Assembly (NCBI RefSeq): GCF_003268775.1
Contig: NZ_QLSU01000003.1
Location: 436,363-500,362, forward strand
Length of the DNA: 64,000 bases
Direction of reading: 5' to 3'
From: Paraburkholderia unamae
GTDB lineage: Bacteria; Pseudomonadota; Gammaproteobacteria; Burkholderiales; Burkholderiaceae
Under the pieces are notes generated by a model. That model was not told the DNA's origin and ran no database searches. It saw only the letters and a list, made by a program, of their open reading frames with translations. Positions 35,099-43,593 of the stretch are shown here, one piece after another (the stretch's first letter is position 1; each line of letters begins with the position of its first letter). The position numbers and the translations under genes are program-made.

Positions 35099-36442
35099 TC
35101 AGTCGTGGCGGTGTGTGTGATCGCCATGCGCGTGCGAATGCGAGTGGCCATCGTGATCGTGTGTGTGGTGATGATCGTGCGCGTGCTGCGCGCCCATGTG
35201 CGCGGAGCCTTCGCGATGCAGTTGCGCGTAGTGCTGACGCAGCAGATCCTTGCCGTAGTCGTTGCCGTTGGGCGTGCGCACCACCGTGTGAATGTGATAC
35301 TTCGCGGGCTCCGCGTTGGTGAGCCATACGCCGCTGTGATGGTCGAACTCCACCATCAGGAGCGGGCTGTGCACCTTGTAGTAGAACGGGTCGTCCTCGC
35401 CGTGGCCGCCGATCCAGCTAAACCAGGTGCGCTCCAGCACCGTTTCGAGCTGCTTCATGCGCGCTTCGCGCGGGCCCTTCGGCAAGTAGTCGATGAACGA
35501 ATCCACCACCCTGAGCAATTGCTCCTGCTGCGCGGAGGAAAACTCGCGCGCGCACACGCCCTCATACGGCACGACGCGATTGTCACGATACGCGGCGCCC
35601 AGTTGACGCTCGTCCGCAAAGTGCCAGCGGTCCGCCGGCATGGCCGGGTCCTTCATGCGCTCGAAAATCGTGGCGCGGCGTTGCAGATCGGGCGCGAGCG
35701 AGCGCATCAGTTCGAGACCGAAGGTCTCTTCGTTTTCGAACAGGCGAAACGCGCCATGCGGCCCGCGGTCGATGATGGTGGGCTCCGCGCCGAGAAAGGT
35801 GGGCGAGACCACCATCTGGCCGCCCAGCATGAAGCAGTTGATCGCGATGTGATGGCCGTACAGGTTCCACCCCCACGGTTCGGTGGCCGACGGCGTGCCG
35901 AACAGCAGAAAGTGATAGCTCCACTCGTTCATGATGTTGCGCAGGTCGTACAGCTCGCCGAGATAGAGGTTCGCGAGGCGGCAGCGCTGCGTCTTCACAT
36001 AGCCGTCGAAGCTCAGGCTCGCGCGCATCAGGTTCATCGCGGCTTCGCGCACGGCCGGGCTCACGGCGTCGAGGCGCAGGCCGTTCGCGTTCATCGGGAA
36101 CTCGGGGTTGTACCAGTCGCGCCATTCGGGCGCGTCCACGGGGTAGCGGAGCTTCGCGCGCTCGCCGTCGCTCACGGCGGCGAGCAGCGCGTTCCCGGCG
36201 CGCACTACGGGGTGAATGTCGAGGCCTTCGTCGGCGAGATGGAACAGATTCGGCTCGACCTGGCCGTTCGCCGTCACGCCCTTGTATGGCTCACGATAAA
36301 GCGCTTGCCACGTCTGGATCAGCGATTGCGCCTTGTCCGAGGCGATGATGGGCTTTGCATACTCGAACGGATCTAGGCCGCGCGCATTCGTGAGCCGGGG
36401 TGAATCGGCGGGAATCAGGTTGTCGCGGAAGTCGCTCGTCAT
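35099..36442 (-). CDS. DUF3500 protein with histidine-rich C-terminal tail
   Basis: A 447-residue protein matching the DUF3500 family (family name from memory of pattern), with no known function. The core includes WQALYREPYKGVTANGQVEPNLFHLADEGLD, MNLMRASLSFDGYVKTQRCR and a region SYHFLLFGTPSATEPWGWNLYGHHIAINCF that may bind metal. The last 33 residues contain about 15 histidines mixed with Asp (HAHDHHHTHDHDGHSHSH and on), a likely Ni/Zn/Cu/Fe-binding or store tail. No signal peptide or membrane segment is seen. It leads the unit DUF3500-SDR-SnoaL-FAH, which suggests a catabolic enzyme or metal donor. The 200-base gap before it holds TGAT-N6-ATCA (36511-36524). Confidence 0.8.
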   Translation of the reverse strand: MTSDFRDNLIPADSPRLTNARGLDPFEYAKPIIASDKAQSLIQTWQALYREPYKGVTANGQVEPNLFHLADEGLDIHPVVRAGNALLAAVSDGERAKLRYPVDAPEWRDWYNPEFPMNANGLRLDAVSPAVREAAMNLMRASLSFDGYVKTQRCRLANLYLGELYDLRNIMNEWSYHFLLFGTPSATEPWGWNLYGHHIAINCFMLGGQMVVSPTFLGAEPTIIDRGPHGAFRLFENEETFGLELMRSLAPDLQRRATIFERMKDPAMPADRWHFADERQLGAAYRDNRVVPYEGVCAREFSSAQQEQLLRVVDSFIDYLPKGPREARMKQLETVLERTWFSWIGGHGEDDPFYYKVHSPLLMVEFDHHSGVWLTNAEPAKYHIHTVVRTPNGNDYGKDLLRQHYAQLHREGSAHMGAQHAHDHHHTHDHDGHSHSHAHGDHTHRHD

Positions 36443-36642
36443 CGCGCTTGTCTCCTCACTGCCATGCCGCCGGAATGATCACGATGACCAGGCGAGTCCT
36501 TGCGGATGCTTGATATGTTAATCATCCAGGCGATGGAAATTGGCCGCCTTTCGCGGCGAAAACATCATCTCGTCGAGCTTAACGGCGTTGCCCGCGCCGC
36601 GCCGGGTGAAGTCCGGCCAGTGGAAATCGATCGTCGCTCACG

Positions 36643-37140
36643 TTAATCCCGGCCCGCCTCACGGCCTAGCGCGATCAACTCGCGCAGCACGCGATGCGCG
36701 TCGGCAAGACGTTGTGCGCCGATCTGCGCTTCCAGCTGGCGATGAATCGCACTCGTCTCGCCGATCATCGCGGCAAAGAGCGCGCGGCCCTCGCCCGCCA
36801 GTGACACGATCACGCGGCGCTGATCGTCGTCGCCATGGCGGCGCGCCACGAGAGCGCGCCGCACCAGCAAGGCCACCGTGCGCGAGAGGCTTGCGGGCAG
36901 GATGCGGCAATGCTCCGCAAGGTCCCGCATGTCCGCTTCGCCGTGCTCGGCGAGCGCGCGCAGAATGCGCCACTGCTGCTCGGTAATCGCGTGACGACGC
37001 AGATGCGGCCGAAAGCGCTGCATGACCGTTTCGCGCGCGTGAAGCAGCAGCATGGGCAACGCCGAGCCGATGGCGTCGTCCGCGTTGTCCGCGTTGTCCG
37101 CCTCGTGCGCGCGCGCGTGGGCGGCGGCCGCTTCGCTCAT
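36643..37140 (-). CDS. MarR-family regulator
   Basis: A 165-residue MarR regulator with the winged-helix core LRRHAITEQQWRILRALAEHGEADMRDLAEHCRILPASLSRTVALLVRRALV and RHGDDDQRRVIVSLAGEGRALF. This resembles HpaR and related phenolic-acid-responsive MarR proteins. It is last in the unit MFS-DLH-MarR, 8 bases after the hydrolase gene. An 8-residue N-terminal Asn-Ala-Asp repeat is coded by a tandem DNA repeat (GCGTTGTCC twice near 37082). It may control the unit upstream and the DUF3500 unit downstream (inference). Confidence 0.9.
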   Translation of the reverse strand: MSEAAAAHARAHEADNADNADDAIGSALPMLLLHARETVMQRFRPHLRRHAITEQQWRILRALAEHGEADMRDLAEHCRILPASLSRTVALLVRRALVARRHGDDDQRRVIVSLAGEGRALFAAMIGETSAIHRQLEAQIGAQRLADAHRVLRELIALGREAGRD

Positions 37141-37148
37141 GGCGTGCT

Positions 37149-37889
37149 TCAAGCCGCCAGCACTTCGTCGAGAAAGCGCACGAGCGCGGCCCACGCGCGC
37201 CGGTCGCTCTGCTCGCGGTACGCGATCACCTGGGGCTTGTTGGCGCGGTCCGAGTCGGGCCGCGTGAAGCCGTGCTTCGTGTGGCTGTACACGTTCGCTT
37301 CCCAGTCCACGCCGGCCGCGCTCATGGCCTGCTGGAGTTCGAGCAGCTTCGGCGCGGCCGCCATCGGATCTTCCGCGCCCGTGAGAATGAGCGCTTTGCC
37401 GCCCGCCGCTGCCACGCTCCAGTCGGGGCCGACGAGATCGAGGCCGCCGTGCAGGCTCACCGCGCCTCTCACGCTGCCCACGGTGCGCAAATATTCCAGC
37501 GCCGAGGCCCCGCCAAAGCAGTACCCCATGATCGCCACGCGTGCGCCGTCCACGCCGGGCTGCGCCGCCAGCGCCTGCCGCCCGGCTTCGATGCGGCCCA
37601 TCCACGTCTTGCGATCGCTCGCGAAGCGGCCGATGGTCGGGCCGATCTGGCTTTCGTCGCGCAACTGTGCGCCCTCGCCCCACACGTCGGCTGCAAGCAC
37701 GGCATAGCCGAGCGCAGCCACGCGCGCGGCGGTCTGCTTCATGAAGTCGCCTACGCCGAAGGCGTCGTGCACGAGCACCACGCCCGGCACGGCGCTTCCC
37801 GTCTGTGCATTGCGCGGCAGACAAAGATGGCCGACGAGGCGCGCCCCGTCGTACGAATATTCGATATCCTTAGCAAATTCCTGCGTCAC
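37149..37889 (-). CDS. dienelactone hydrolase family protein
   Basis: A 246-residue dienelactone hydrolase-type alpha/beta hydrolase with a cysteine nucleophile (IMGYCFGGASALEY), acid in TGAEDPMAA and histidine in SHTKHGFTRP. In chloroaromatic or lactone pathways the family opens dienelactones; related proteins act as general esterases. It lies between the MFS transporter gene (27 bases) and marR (8 bases). The complete Cys-Asp-His triad suggests an active enzyme. Substrate unknown. Confidence 0.9.
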   Translation of the reverse strand: MTQEFAKDIEYSYDGARLVGHLCLPRNAQTGSAVPGVVLVHDAFGVGDFMKQTAARVAALGYAVLAADVWGEGAQLRDESQIGPTIGRFASDRKTWMGRIEAGRQALAAQPGVDGARVAIMGYCFGGASALEYLRTVGSVRGAVSLHGGLDLVGPDWSVAAAGGKALILTGAEDPMAAAPKLLELQQAMSAAGVDWEANVYSHTKHGFTRPDSDRANKPQVIAYREQSDRRAWAALVRFLDEVLAA

Positions 37890-37916
37890 TTCGATTCTCC
37901 AGATTCAGTGGATGGC

Positions 37917-39290
37917 TTATTCGGAAAGCGCGGCCTGCGCGGTGCCCGCTGGCCCGCTGACTTCGCGGCCCGGCACACGCGGCGTGCGCAACAGTCGCTG
38001 CACGATCACGCACGACACGAGCGAGAGGACGACGATGGCGAGCAGCGCGGGTCTCATCGAACCCGTGGCGGTGCGCGCCCAGCCGATCAGCGTCGGGCTG
38101 AAGAACGAGCCCAGCGACCCGAGCGAGCTGATCAACGCAAGGCCCGCTGCTGCGGTACGGCGCGTGAGAAAGTCATGCGGAATCGACCAGAACACCGGCA
38201 GCGCCGAGAATGTGCCGGCCACGGCCACGCAGAGCAGCAATAGCGTGCCCGTGATGTCGAAGCGCACGAGGGCGAGCAGCGCAAGCGCGGCGCAGCCCGC
38301 GAGCACCGGCGCGATGTAGTGGCGGCGGCGCTCGCGCAGCCGGTCGGAGCGTCGCGCCACGAGCAGAATGGCCACGATGCCCGCGCCGAACGGTAGCGCG
38401 GTAAGGAGACCCGTGTTCGCCAGCGAGCCCGCGCCCGCTTCCTTCACGAGCGTCGGCAGCCAGAAGTTCAGCGCCATCGTGACGCTGCACAGCGTGAAGT
38501 AAACAAAGGTGATGGCATAAATCACGGGCTGCTTGAGCACCGCACCCCACGCGTGCGATTCGTCGTCATGCTTGCGCGCGGCGCGCTCCTCTTCCAGTTG
38601 CGCGACGAGAAACGCACGCTCGGCGGGGCTCAGCCAGCGCGCCCGCTCGGGCGAGTCGGTAAGCCACAGGAGCGCGATCACGCCCAGCACGATGGCGGGC
38701 ACGCCTTCGAGCACGAACAGCCATTGCCAGCCGCGCAAGCCCGCCACCGTCTCCATGCGCGTCATGATCGTGCCCGCGAGCAGGCCGCCCACCACGCCCG
38801 CCGCAGCCATCGCGGCGAAGATCCACGAGGTGCGCGCCGCGCGGTAGCGCGCCGGATACCAGTAGCTGAGGTAGAGCACGATGCCCGGAAAGAAGCCCGC
38901 TTCGAAGAGGCCCAGCAAGAAGCGCATCGTGTAGAGCATGGCGGGCGTCGTGGTGAACGCCATGCCCGCCGATACCGCGCCCCAGCAAATCATGATGCGG
39001 CTGAAGGTGCGCCGTGCGCCAATGCGGTGAAGCAGCAGATTGCTCGGCACTTCGAACAGCATGTAGCCGATGAAGAAGATGCCGGCGGCAAGACCGTAGA
39101 CGGCGTCCGAAAAGCCGAGGTCCTGCTTCATCTGGAACTGCGCGAAACCGATGTTCACGCGGTCGAGAAAGGCGACCACGAACGACAGCACGAGAAACGG
39201 CATGATGCGCCGCGAAACGCGGGCATAAACGGCGCGCGCGTCGATCGATTGATGGCCGGCGTGTTCACTGGCCGGAAGGGGGGCTGACAT
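37917..39290 (-). CDS. MFS transporter, anion:cation symporter type
   Basis: A 457-residue inner-membrane transporter of the ACS (NarK-distant, GudP/TtuB-like) branch of the major facilitator superfamily. Signature segments: FVVAFLDRVNIGFAQFQMKQDLGFSD, PSNLLLHRIGARR, and the 12 hydrophobic segments, with the SPERARWLSPAE cytoplasmic loop. It likely imports an organic acid used by the neighbouring enzymes. It leads MFS-DLH-MarR. ATG 39290 has GAGGAG eight bases upstream; the 27 residues in front of it are arginine-rich and unlike the family. Confidence 0.9.
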   Translation of the reverse strand: MSAPLPASEHAGHQSIDARAVYARVSRRIMPFLVLSFVVAFLDRVNIGFAQFQMKQDLGFSDAVYGLAAGIFFIGYMLFEVPSNLLLHRIGARRTFSRIMICWGAVSAGMAFTTTPAMLYTMRFLLGLFEAGFFPGIVLYLSYWYPARYRAARTSWIFAAMAAAGVVGGLLAGTIMTRMETVAGLRGWQWLFVLEGVPAIVLGVIALLWLTDSPERARWLSPAERAFLVAQLEEERAARKHDDESHAWGAVLKQPVIYAITFVYFTLCSVTMALNFWLPTLVKEAGAGSLANTGLLTALPFGAGIVAILLVARRSDRLRERRRHYIAPVLAGCAALALLALVRFDITGTLLLLCVAVAGTFSALPVFWSIPHDFLTRRTAAAGLALISSLGSLGSFFSPTLIGWARTATGSMRPALLAIVVLSLVSCVIVQRLLRTPRVPGREVSGPAGTAQAALSE

Positions 39291-39847
39291 GCTGTGTCTC
39301 CTCGCGTGTTGCCGCGTTGGTGTGGCGGGCGCGCCGGGTTGCCGCGCCCTTGCGGGGATTATCTTCAGCATGCGGCGGCGTCAGCGCCGTTTTCCGGCAC
39401 GCGGAAATGAGTTGGCACGGCAGGCGGCGAGACTTCGCCGACGGCGCGCATATTGATACGTCATCCTGATTAATTCGATGACACCGGTAGCCTGTATAGA
39501 ACACCCCGTGCCGTCGCCCCGCTCCCAACACGCGTTGCATATTCGCAACGTCGTCGCACCGCGTTGCACGCAGCGAAACGGTCAGACGCGCGCCAATCCC
39601 TGCGTTGCCCGCGCACGCAACTGTCAGATCGGCCGCCAGCCCGCGCCAGTCCGTCATCTCGACGCTTTACGCACGCCGCATAAACACGTGCATTCATAGG
39701 GCGCGATCCGTGGCTCTCCGCTAAACTCCGGTCAACATAGAGGTAGTTTCGAGATAACGGCAGGCGGCACAAATCCGCCTATACCCTGAATGGCTGCGTT
39801 TGGGAGATAAACGACAGCCACTGTGAAGAAAACAAAGGGCTGTTGCG
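39291..39847. other. 557-base divergent gap between MFS unit and bcs operon
   Basis: No gene seen; small frames here look random. It should carry promoters for the MFS unit and the cellulose operon. Its right end carries two stem-loops in the expected bcs leader (39762-39820). Confidence 0.5.
39762..39820 (+). promoter_or_regulatory. tandem stem-loops in bcs leader
   Basis: First, AGGCGG-CACAAAT-CCGCCT (39762-39780) is a six-pair hairpin. Second, TGGCTGCGTTT-GGGAGAT-AAACG(A)CAGCCA (39791-39820) is an eleven-pair hairpin with one bulged A. Both lie within 86 bases of the bcsB start and neither is followed by T residues, so they do not look like terminators. They could bind a regulator or shape the mRNA 5' end. 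Confidence 0.5.
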
Positions 39848-42232
39848 ATGCGACTATCCGTTCAAGTGGTACTGGGCGCGCTCGTCGCCGGATTGCTGCT
39901 GGGCACGAGCATTCTCGCGGCGAACGAGTCAGCAGTGGCGGCTACGCCGGGCGCGAAAGCGGCGCCGGCAGCAAGCGCCGTTCCTGCTTCCGCGCCCACC
40001 GCGGCTTCAGCTGCCGTCAGCGGGCCGGCTGTCATCCAGACAGCGCCCGGCGCGGTGCTGCCCGAAGCCGCCGCACCGGCGCCGATCGGCGAAACGCGCA
40101 CGCGCACCTTCACGCTGCGCGAGATGGGTGCGTACGGGCCGATCGCGCTGCGCGGCCTCGACCCGACCGCGAGCATGAATGTCGACGTGCGCACCGACGA
40201 GGTCGTGACCGGCGCGAAGCTCAAGCTCGTCTACACCTACTCGCCGTCGCTGATCTGGGCGCTTTCGCATCTCAAGGTGTTCGTCAACGGCGAAGTCGTC
40301 GCGACCATTCCGCTCGTGAAAGAGACGGCCGGTCAGCTCGTCACGAGCGAGATCAACCTCGACCCGCGCCTCTTCACGGACTTCAACCGCATCAGCGTGC
40401 AGATGATCGCGCACTACACGATCGATCATTGCGAGGACGCCTATCACTCCAGCCTGTGGGCCGATGTGAGCCCGGAAACGTCGCTCACACTCACGACTTC
40501 CGGCATCGTGCTGCCCGACAGTCTCGCGCTGCTGCCGGTGCCGTTTTTCGACCGCCACGACAACCGCCTCGTGCGCGTGCCCTTCGTACTCGCGGGCAAC
40601 GCGGGCGTGCCCGTGCTGCGCGCGGCCGGCATGGTGTCCTCCTGGCTCGGCGCGCTCGCGAGCTATCGCGGCTCGCGCTTCCCGGTCACGCGCACCGCGC
40701 CGGCCGACGCCAACGCCATCGCGCTCGTGCTGCCCGACCAGGTGCCCGAAGGGCTCAAGCTGCCGGAGATCAAGGGCCCCACCATCACGGTGATGCCCAA
40801 CCCGGCCGCCGACCCGCAATCGGGCCGCAAGCTGCTGGTGCTCGCGGGCCGCACGCCCGACGAGCTGCAAAACGCCGCGTATGCGCTCGTGCTCGGCCAG
40901 GCCGGCATGGCCGGCAGCAGCGTGATGGTGCAGTCGATCGATCTCGGCCCGGCCCGCAAACCCTACGACGCGCCGAACTGGGTGCCGACCGATCGCCCCG
41001 TGCTGTTCCGCGAACTCGTGAGCGACCCGCAGCAACTCCAGGTGTCGGGCTACAACCCGCCTGCGATCCGCGTGAACCTGCGCGTGCCCGCCGACCTCTA
41101 CGCCTGGGCGCGGGGCAACGTGCCGCTCGATATCCGCTATCGCTATACCGCGCCTTCCGCATGGAACGACTCGGTGCTCAACGTGAGCATCAACGACCAG
41201 CTCGTGCGCTCGCAGCGCCTGCGGCCCGTCACGCGCGCCTCCGACGAAGCGCGCATCAACGTGCCGCTGCTCTCGGGCTCGGACACGCGCGCTTCCACCA
41301 ATCTGGAGATTCCCGCGTTCCGCGTGGGCAGCGACAACCAGTTCCAGTTCCAGTTTCATATCGATTCGCAGAAGACGGGCCTGTGCACCTCCACCGCCGC
41401 CGACGTCGCGCGCGCGGCCGTCGACCCCGACTCGGTGATCGACTTCAGCGGCTTCGCGCACTACACGGCGCTGCCCAATCTCGCCTACTTCGCCAACAGC
41501 GGCTATCCGTTCACGCGCATGGCCGACCTTTCGAACACGGCCATCGTGATTCCCGACGCGCCCGACACGCACGACCAGGAGGCCGTGCTCACGATGCTCG
41601 GCCACATGGGCCAGTGGACCGGCCTGCCCTCGCTGCGCATGACCATCGTGCCCGCAAGCCAGGTGGACACGGTGCGCGATCGCGATCTGTTCGTGATCGG
41701 CTCGGGGTCCGCCGCGCAGTTGCTGGAGAAGTGGGGCAAGAGCCTGCCGCTGCTGATCGAGCGCGGCCGGACCGAAGTGACCACGCGCGACCAGCGCAGC
41801 GGCTGGCCCGGCTGGCGCGGCGGCACCGACGACGAGGATCTCACGCCCTCGGGCCGCTCGATCGTCACGCTCGGCGGCCCGATGGCGGCGCTGATCGGCT
41901 TCGAGTCGCCGCTCAGGGGCGGCCGGAGCGTGGTGGCGCTCGCGAGCACGTCCTCCGCGCAGTTGAGCGACGTGCTCGACGCGTTCCAGGACGGCGGCAA
42001 GATCGCGCAGATGCACGGCGACCTCACGCTCGTGCGCAAGGGCCAGGTGGAAGGCCTGCGCGTGGGCGAGCGCTACTTCGTCGGCGATCTGCCCTGGTAT
42101 GCGCGCATCTGGGTGTTCATCTCGCGCTACCCGTCGCTGATGGCGCTCGCGGGCATTCTCGCCGGGCTGATCGTCGCGCTCACTGTGTTCTGGGCGCTCG
42201 GCCGCATGGCCACGCGCCGCACCGGGAACTGA
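39848..42232 (+). CDS. bcsB: cellulose synthase periplasmic subunit BcsB
   Basis: A 794-residue periplasmic, membrane-anchored partner of the cellulose synthase. An N-terminal hydrophobic signal (VVLGALVAGLLLGTSILAA), a Pro-Ala linker, then carbohydrate-binding and flavodoxin-like repeats (ALRGLDPTASMNVDVRTDEVV, then HLKVFVNGEVVATIPL) are seen. A C-terminal membrane helix (LMALAGILAGLIVALTVFWAL) anchors it beside BcsA. The typical SQKTGLCTSTAADVARAAVDPDSVIDFSGFAHYT region is present. It is first in the operon here, and bcsZ follows after two bases. Length is normal. Confidence 0.95.
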   Translation: MRLSVQVVLGALVAGLLLGTSILAANESAVAATPGAKAAPAASAVPASAPTAASAAVSGPAVIQTAPGAVLPEAAAPAPIGETRTRTFTLREMGAYGPIALRGLDPTASMNVDVRTDEVVTGAKLKLVYTYSPSLIWALSHLKVFVNGEVVATIPLVKETAGQLVTSEINLDPRLFTDFNRISVQMIAHYTIDHCEDAYHSSLWADVSPETSLTLTTSGIVLPDSLALLPVPFFDRHDNRLVRVPFVLAGNAGVPVLRAAGMVSSWLGALASYRGSRFPVTRTAPADANAIALVLPDQVPEGLKLPEIKGPTITVMPNPAADPQSGRKLLVLAGRTPDELQNAAYALVLGQAGMAGSSVMVQSIDLGPARKPYDAPNWVPTDRPVLFRELVSDPQQLQVSGYNPPAIRVNLRVPADLYAWARGNVPLDIRYRYTAPSAWNDSVLNVSINDQLVRSQRLRPVTRASDEARINVPLLSGSDTRASTNLEIPAFRVGSDNQFQFQFHIDSQKTGLCTSTAADVARAAVDPDSVIDFSGFAHYTALPNLAYFANSGYPFTRMADLSNTAIVIPDAPDTHDQEAVLTMLGHMGQWTGLPSLRMTIVPASQVDTVRDRDLFVIGSGSAAQLLEKWGKSLPLLIERGRTEVTTRDQRSGWPGWRGGTDDEDLTPSGRSIVTLGGPMAALIGFESPLRGGRSVVALASTSSAQLSDVLDAFQDGGKIAQMHGDLTLVRKGQVEGLRVGERYFVGDLPWYARIWVFISRYPSLMALAGILAGLIVALTVFWALGRMATRRTGN

Positions 42233-42234
42233 CG

Positions 42235-43593
42235 ATGCGCCCGGCATTGGCGGCACTTGCGCCCGGCTGGGTAACCGGCCGGGTTCCCTGTCCGGCGCCG
42301 CGCCCGCTGCGGCGCCTCGCGCGCTGGTTCGCGGCGGGTGCGCTCGCCTGCGCGCCGCTGGCCTCGCTGACCCCGTTGGCGCTGCCGGCTTTGCTGATAC
42401 CGGCGGGCGTCGCGCAGGCGGCCGCGCCCGCCACGCAAGCTGTTGCCTGCGCGTGGCCCGCATGGACCGCGTTTCGCAGCACCCTGATTAGCGCGGACGG
42501 CCGCGTGATCGACGCAAGCACGCCGCGCCAGGTGACCGTTTCCGAAGGGCAGTCGTATGCGCTCTTCTTCGCACTGGTCGCGAATGACCGCGCGAGCTTC
42601 GACAAAGTGCTCACCTGGACCGAGAACAATCTCGCCCAGGGCGACCTCGCCACCCATCTGCCCGCATGGATCTGGGGGCGGCGCGACATCGGCGAGGACG
42701 GCAAGCCGGTCGCGGCTTCGGGAGCGTCGGGAGCTTCGGCCACGGCAAGCGGCGCGCATGCAGGCGAGCCGCAGTGGGGCGTGATCGACAGCAATCCCGC
42801 CAGCGACGCGGACCTCTGGATCGCCTACACGCTGCTCGAAGCCGGGCGGCTGTGGAACGAGCGCCGCTATACCGCGCTCGGCACGCTGATGGCGCGCAAC
42901 ATCGTGAGCAAGGAAACCGCCGTGCTGCCAGGGCTCGGCCGTACGGTGCTGCCGGGGCCCGTGGGCTTCACGATCGGCAAGGACGGCTGGCGGCTCAACC
43001 CGAGCTATGTGCCGCTCCAGGTCATGCGCCGCTTCATGCTCGCGCTGCCGCAGACGAGCGAATGGAAGGCGCTGCTCGCCAGCTCGGCGAAGCTCGTCAA
43101 CGACACCGCGCCCAAGGGTTTTTCGCCCGACTGGGTGGAGTACCACGCGAAAGGCGGCTTCGCGCCCGACGACCAGACTCATGCGGAAAGCGCGTACAAC
43201 GCGATCCGCGTGTACCTGTGGGCCGGCATGCTCGCCAACGACGACCCGCTGCGCGCCAGCACGCTCGTCACTTTCAAGCCGCTCGCGGACTTCGTGGGCG
43301 CGCATGGCTTCGCACCCGAGCGCATCGACACGCGCACCGGCGCGGCGGGGCCGAACGAGGGCAACGGCGGCTTCTCAGCGGCGGTCGCGCCGTATCTGGC
43401 CGCGCTCGGCCGCACGGATCTCGCGAACGCCCAGGTCGAACGCAGCCGCACGCTCGCACAGAAGTCGCCGCCGGGCTACTACAGCAGCGTGCTGATGCTG
43501 TTCGGCCTCGGCTATCTCGACGGGTTCTACCGTTTCGACGCGCAAGGCCGCGTCGCCCCCGCATGGACGAGCGCATGCCCCAAGCCGCACTGA
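42235..43593 (+). CDS. bcsZ: periplasmic endo-beta-1,4-glucanase BcsZ (GH8)
   Basis: A 452-residue family 8 glycoside hydrolase that trims cellulose during export. A long N-terminus leads to a signal (ALPALLIPAGVAQA). The catalytic acid Glu is in VTVSEGQSYALFFAL and the second acid in NPASDADLWIAYTLLEAGRLW. A low-complexity Gly-Ala-Ser loop (VAASGASGASATASGAHAG) is inserted after WIWGRRDIGEDGK, which is longer than in Escherichia coli BcsZ. The bcsC start overlaps its end by about 30 bases. Confidence 0.94.
   Translation: MRPALAALAPGWVTGRVPCPAPRPLRRLARWFAAGALACAPLASLTPLALPALLIPAGVAQAAAPATQAVACAWPAWTAFRSTLISADGRVIDASTPRQVTVSEGQSYALFFALVANDRASFDKVLTWTENNLAQGDLATHLPAWIWGRRDIGEDGKPVAASGASGASATASGAHAGEPQWGVIDSNPASDADLWIAYTLLEAGRLWNERRYTALGTLMARNIVSKETAVLPGLGRTVLPGPVGFTIGKDGWRLNPSYVPLQVMRRFMLALPQTSEWKALLASSAKLVNDTAPKGFSPDWVEYHAKGGFAPDDQTHAESAYNAIRVYLWAGMLANDDPLRASTLVTFKPLADFVGAHGFAPERIDTRTGAAGPNEGNGGFSAAVAPYLAALGRTDLANAQVERSRTLAQKSPPGYYSSVLMLFGLGYLDGFYRFDAQGRVAPAWTSACPKPH

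Noticed and set aside
37080..37100. Tandem GCGTTGTCC repeat as a regulatory repeat
   Set aside because: It lies inside the marR coding region and codes for an Asn-Ala-Asp repeat at the N-terminus; probably slippage of no special meaning, though it could vary in length.
39823..42234. In-frame upstream extension of bcsZ running through bcsB
   Set aside because: The extra codons read as Arg-rich shadow of bcsB; BcsZ begins at ATG 42235 two bases after the bcsB stop.
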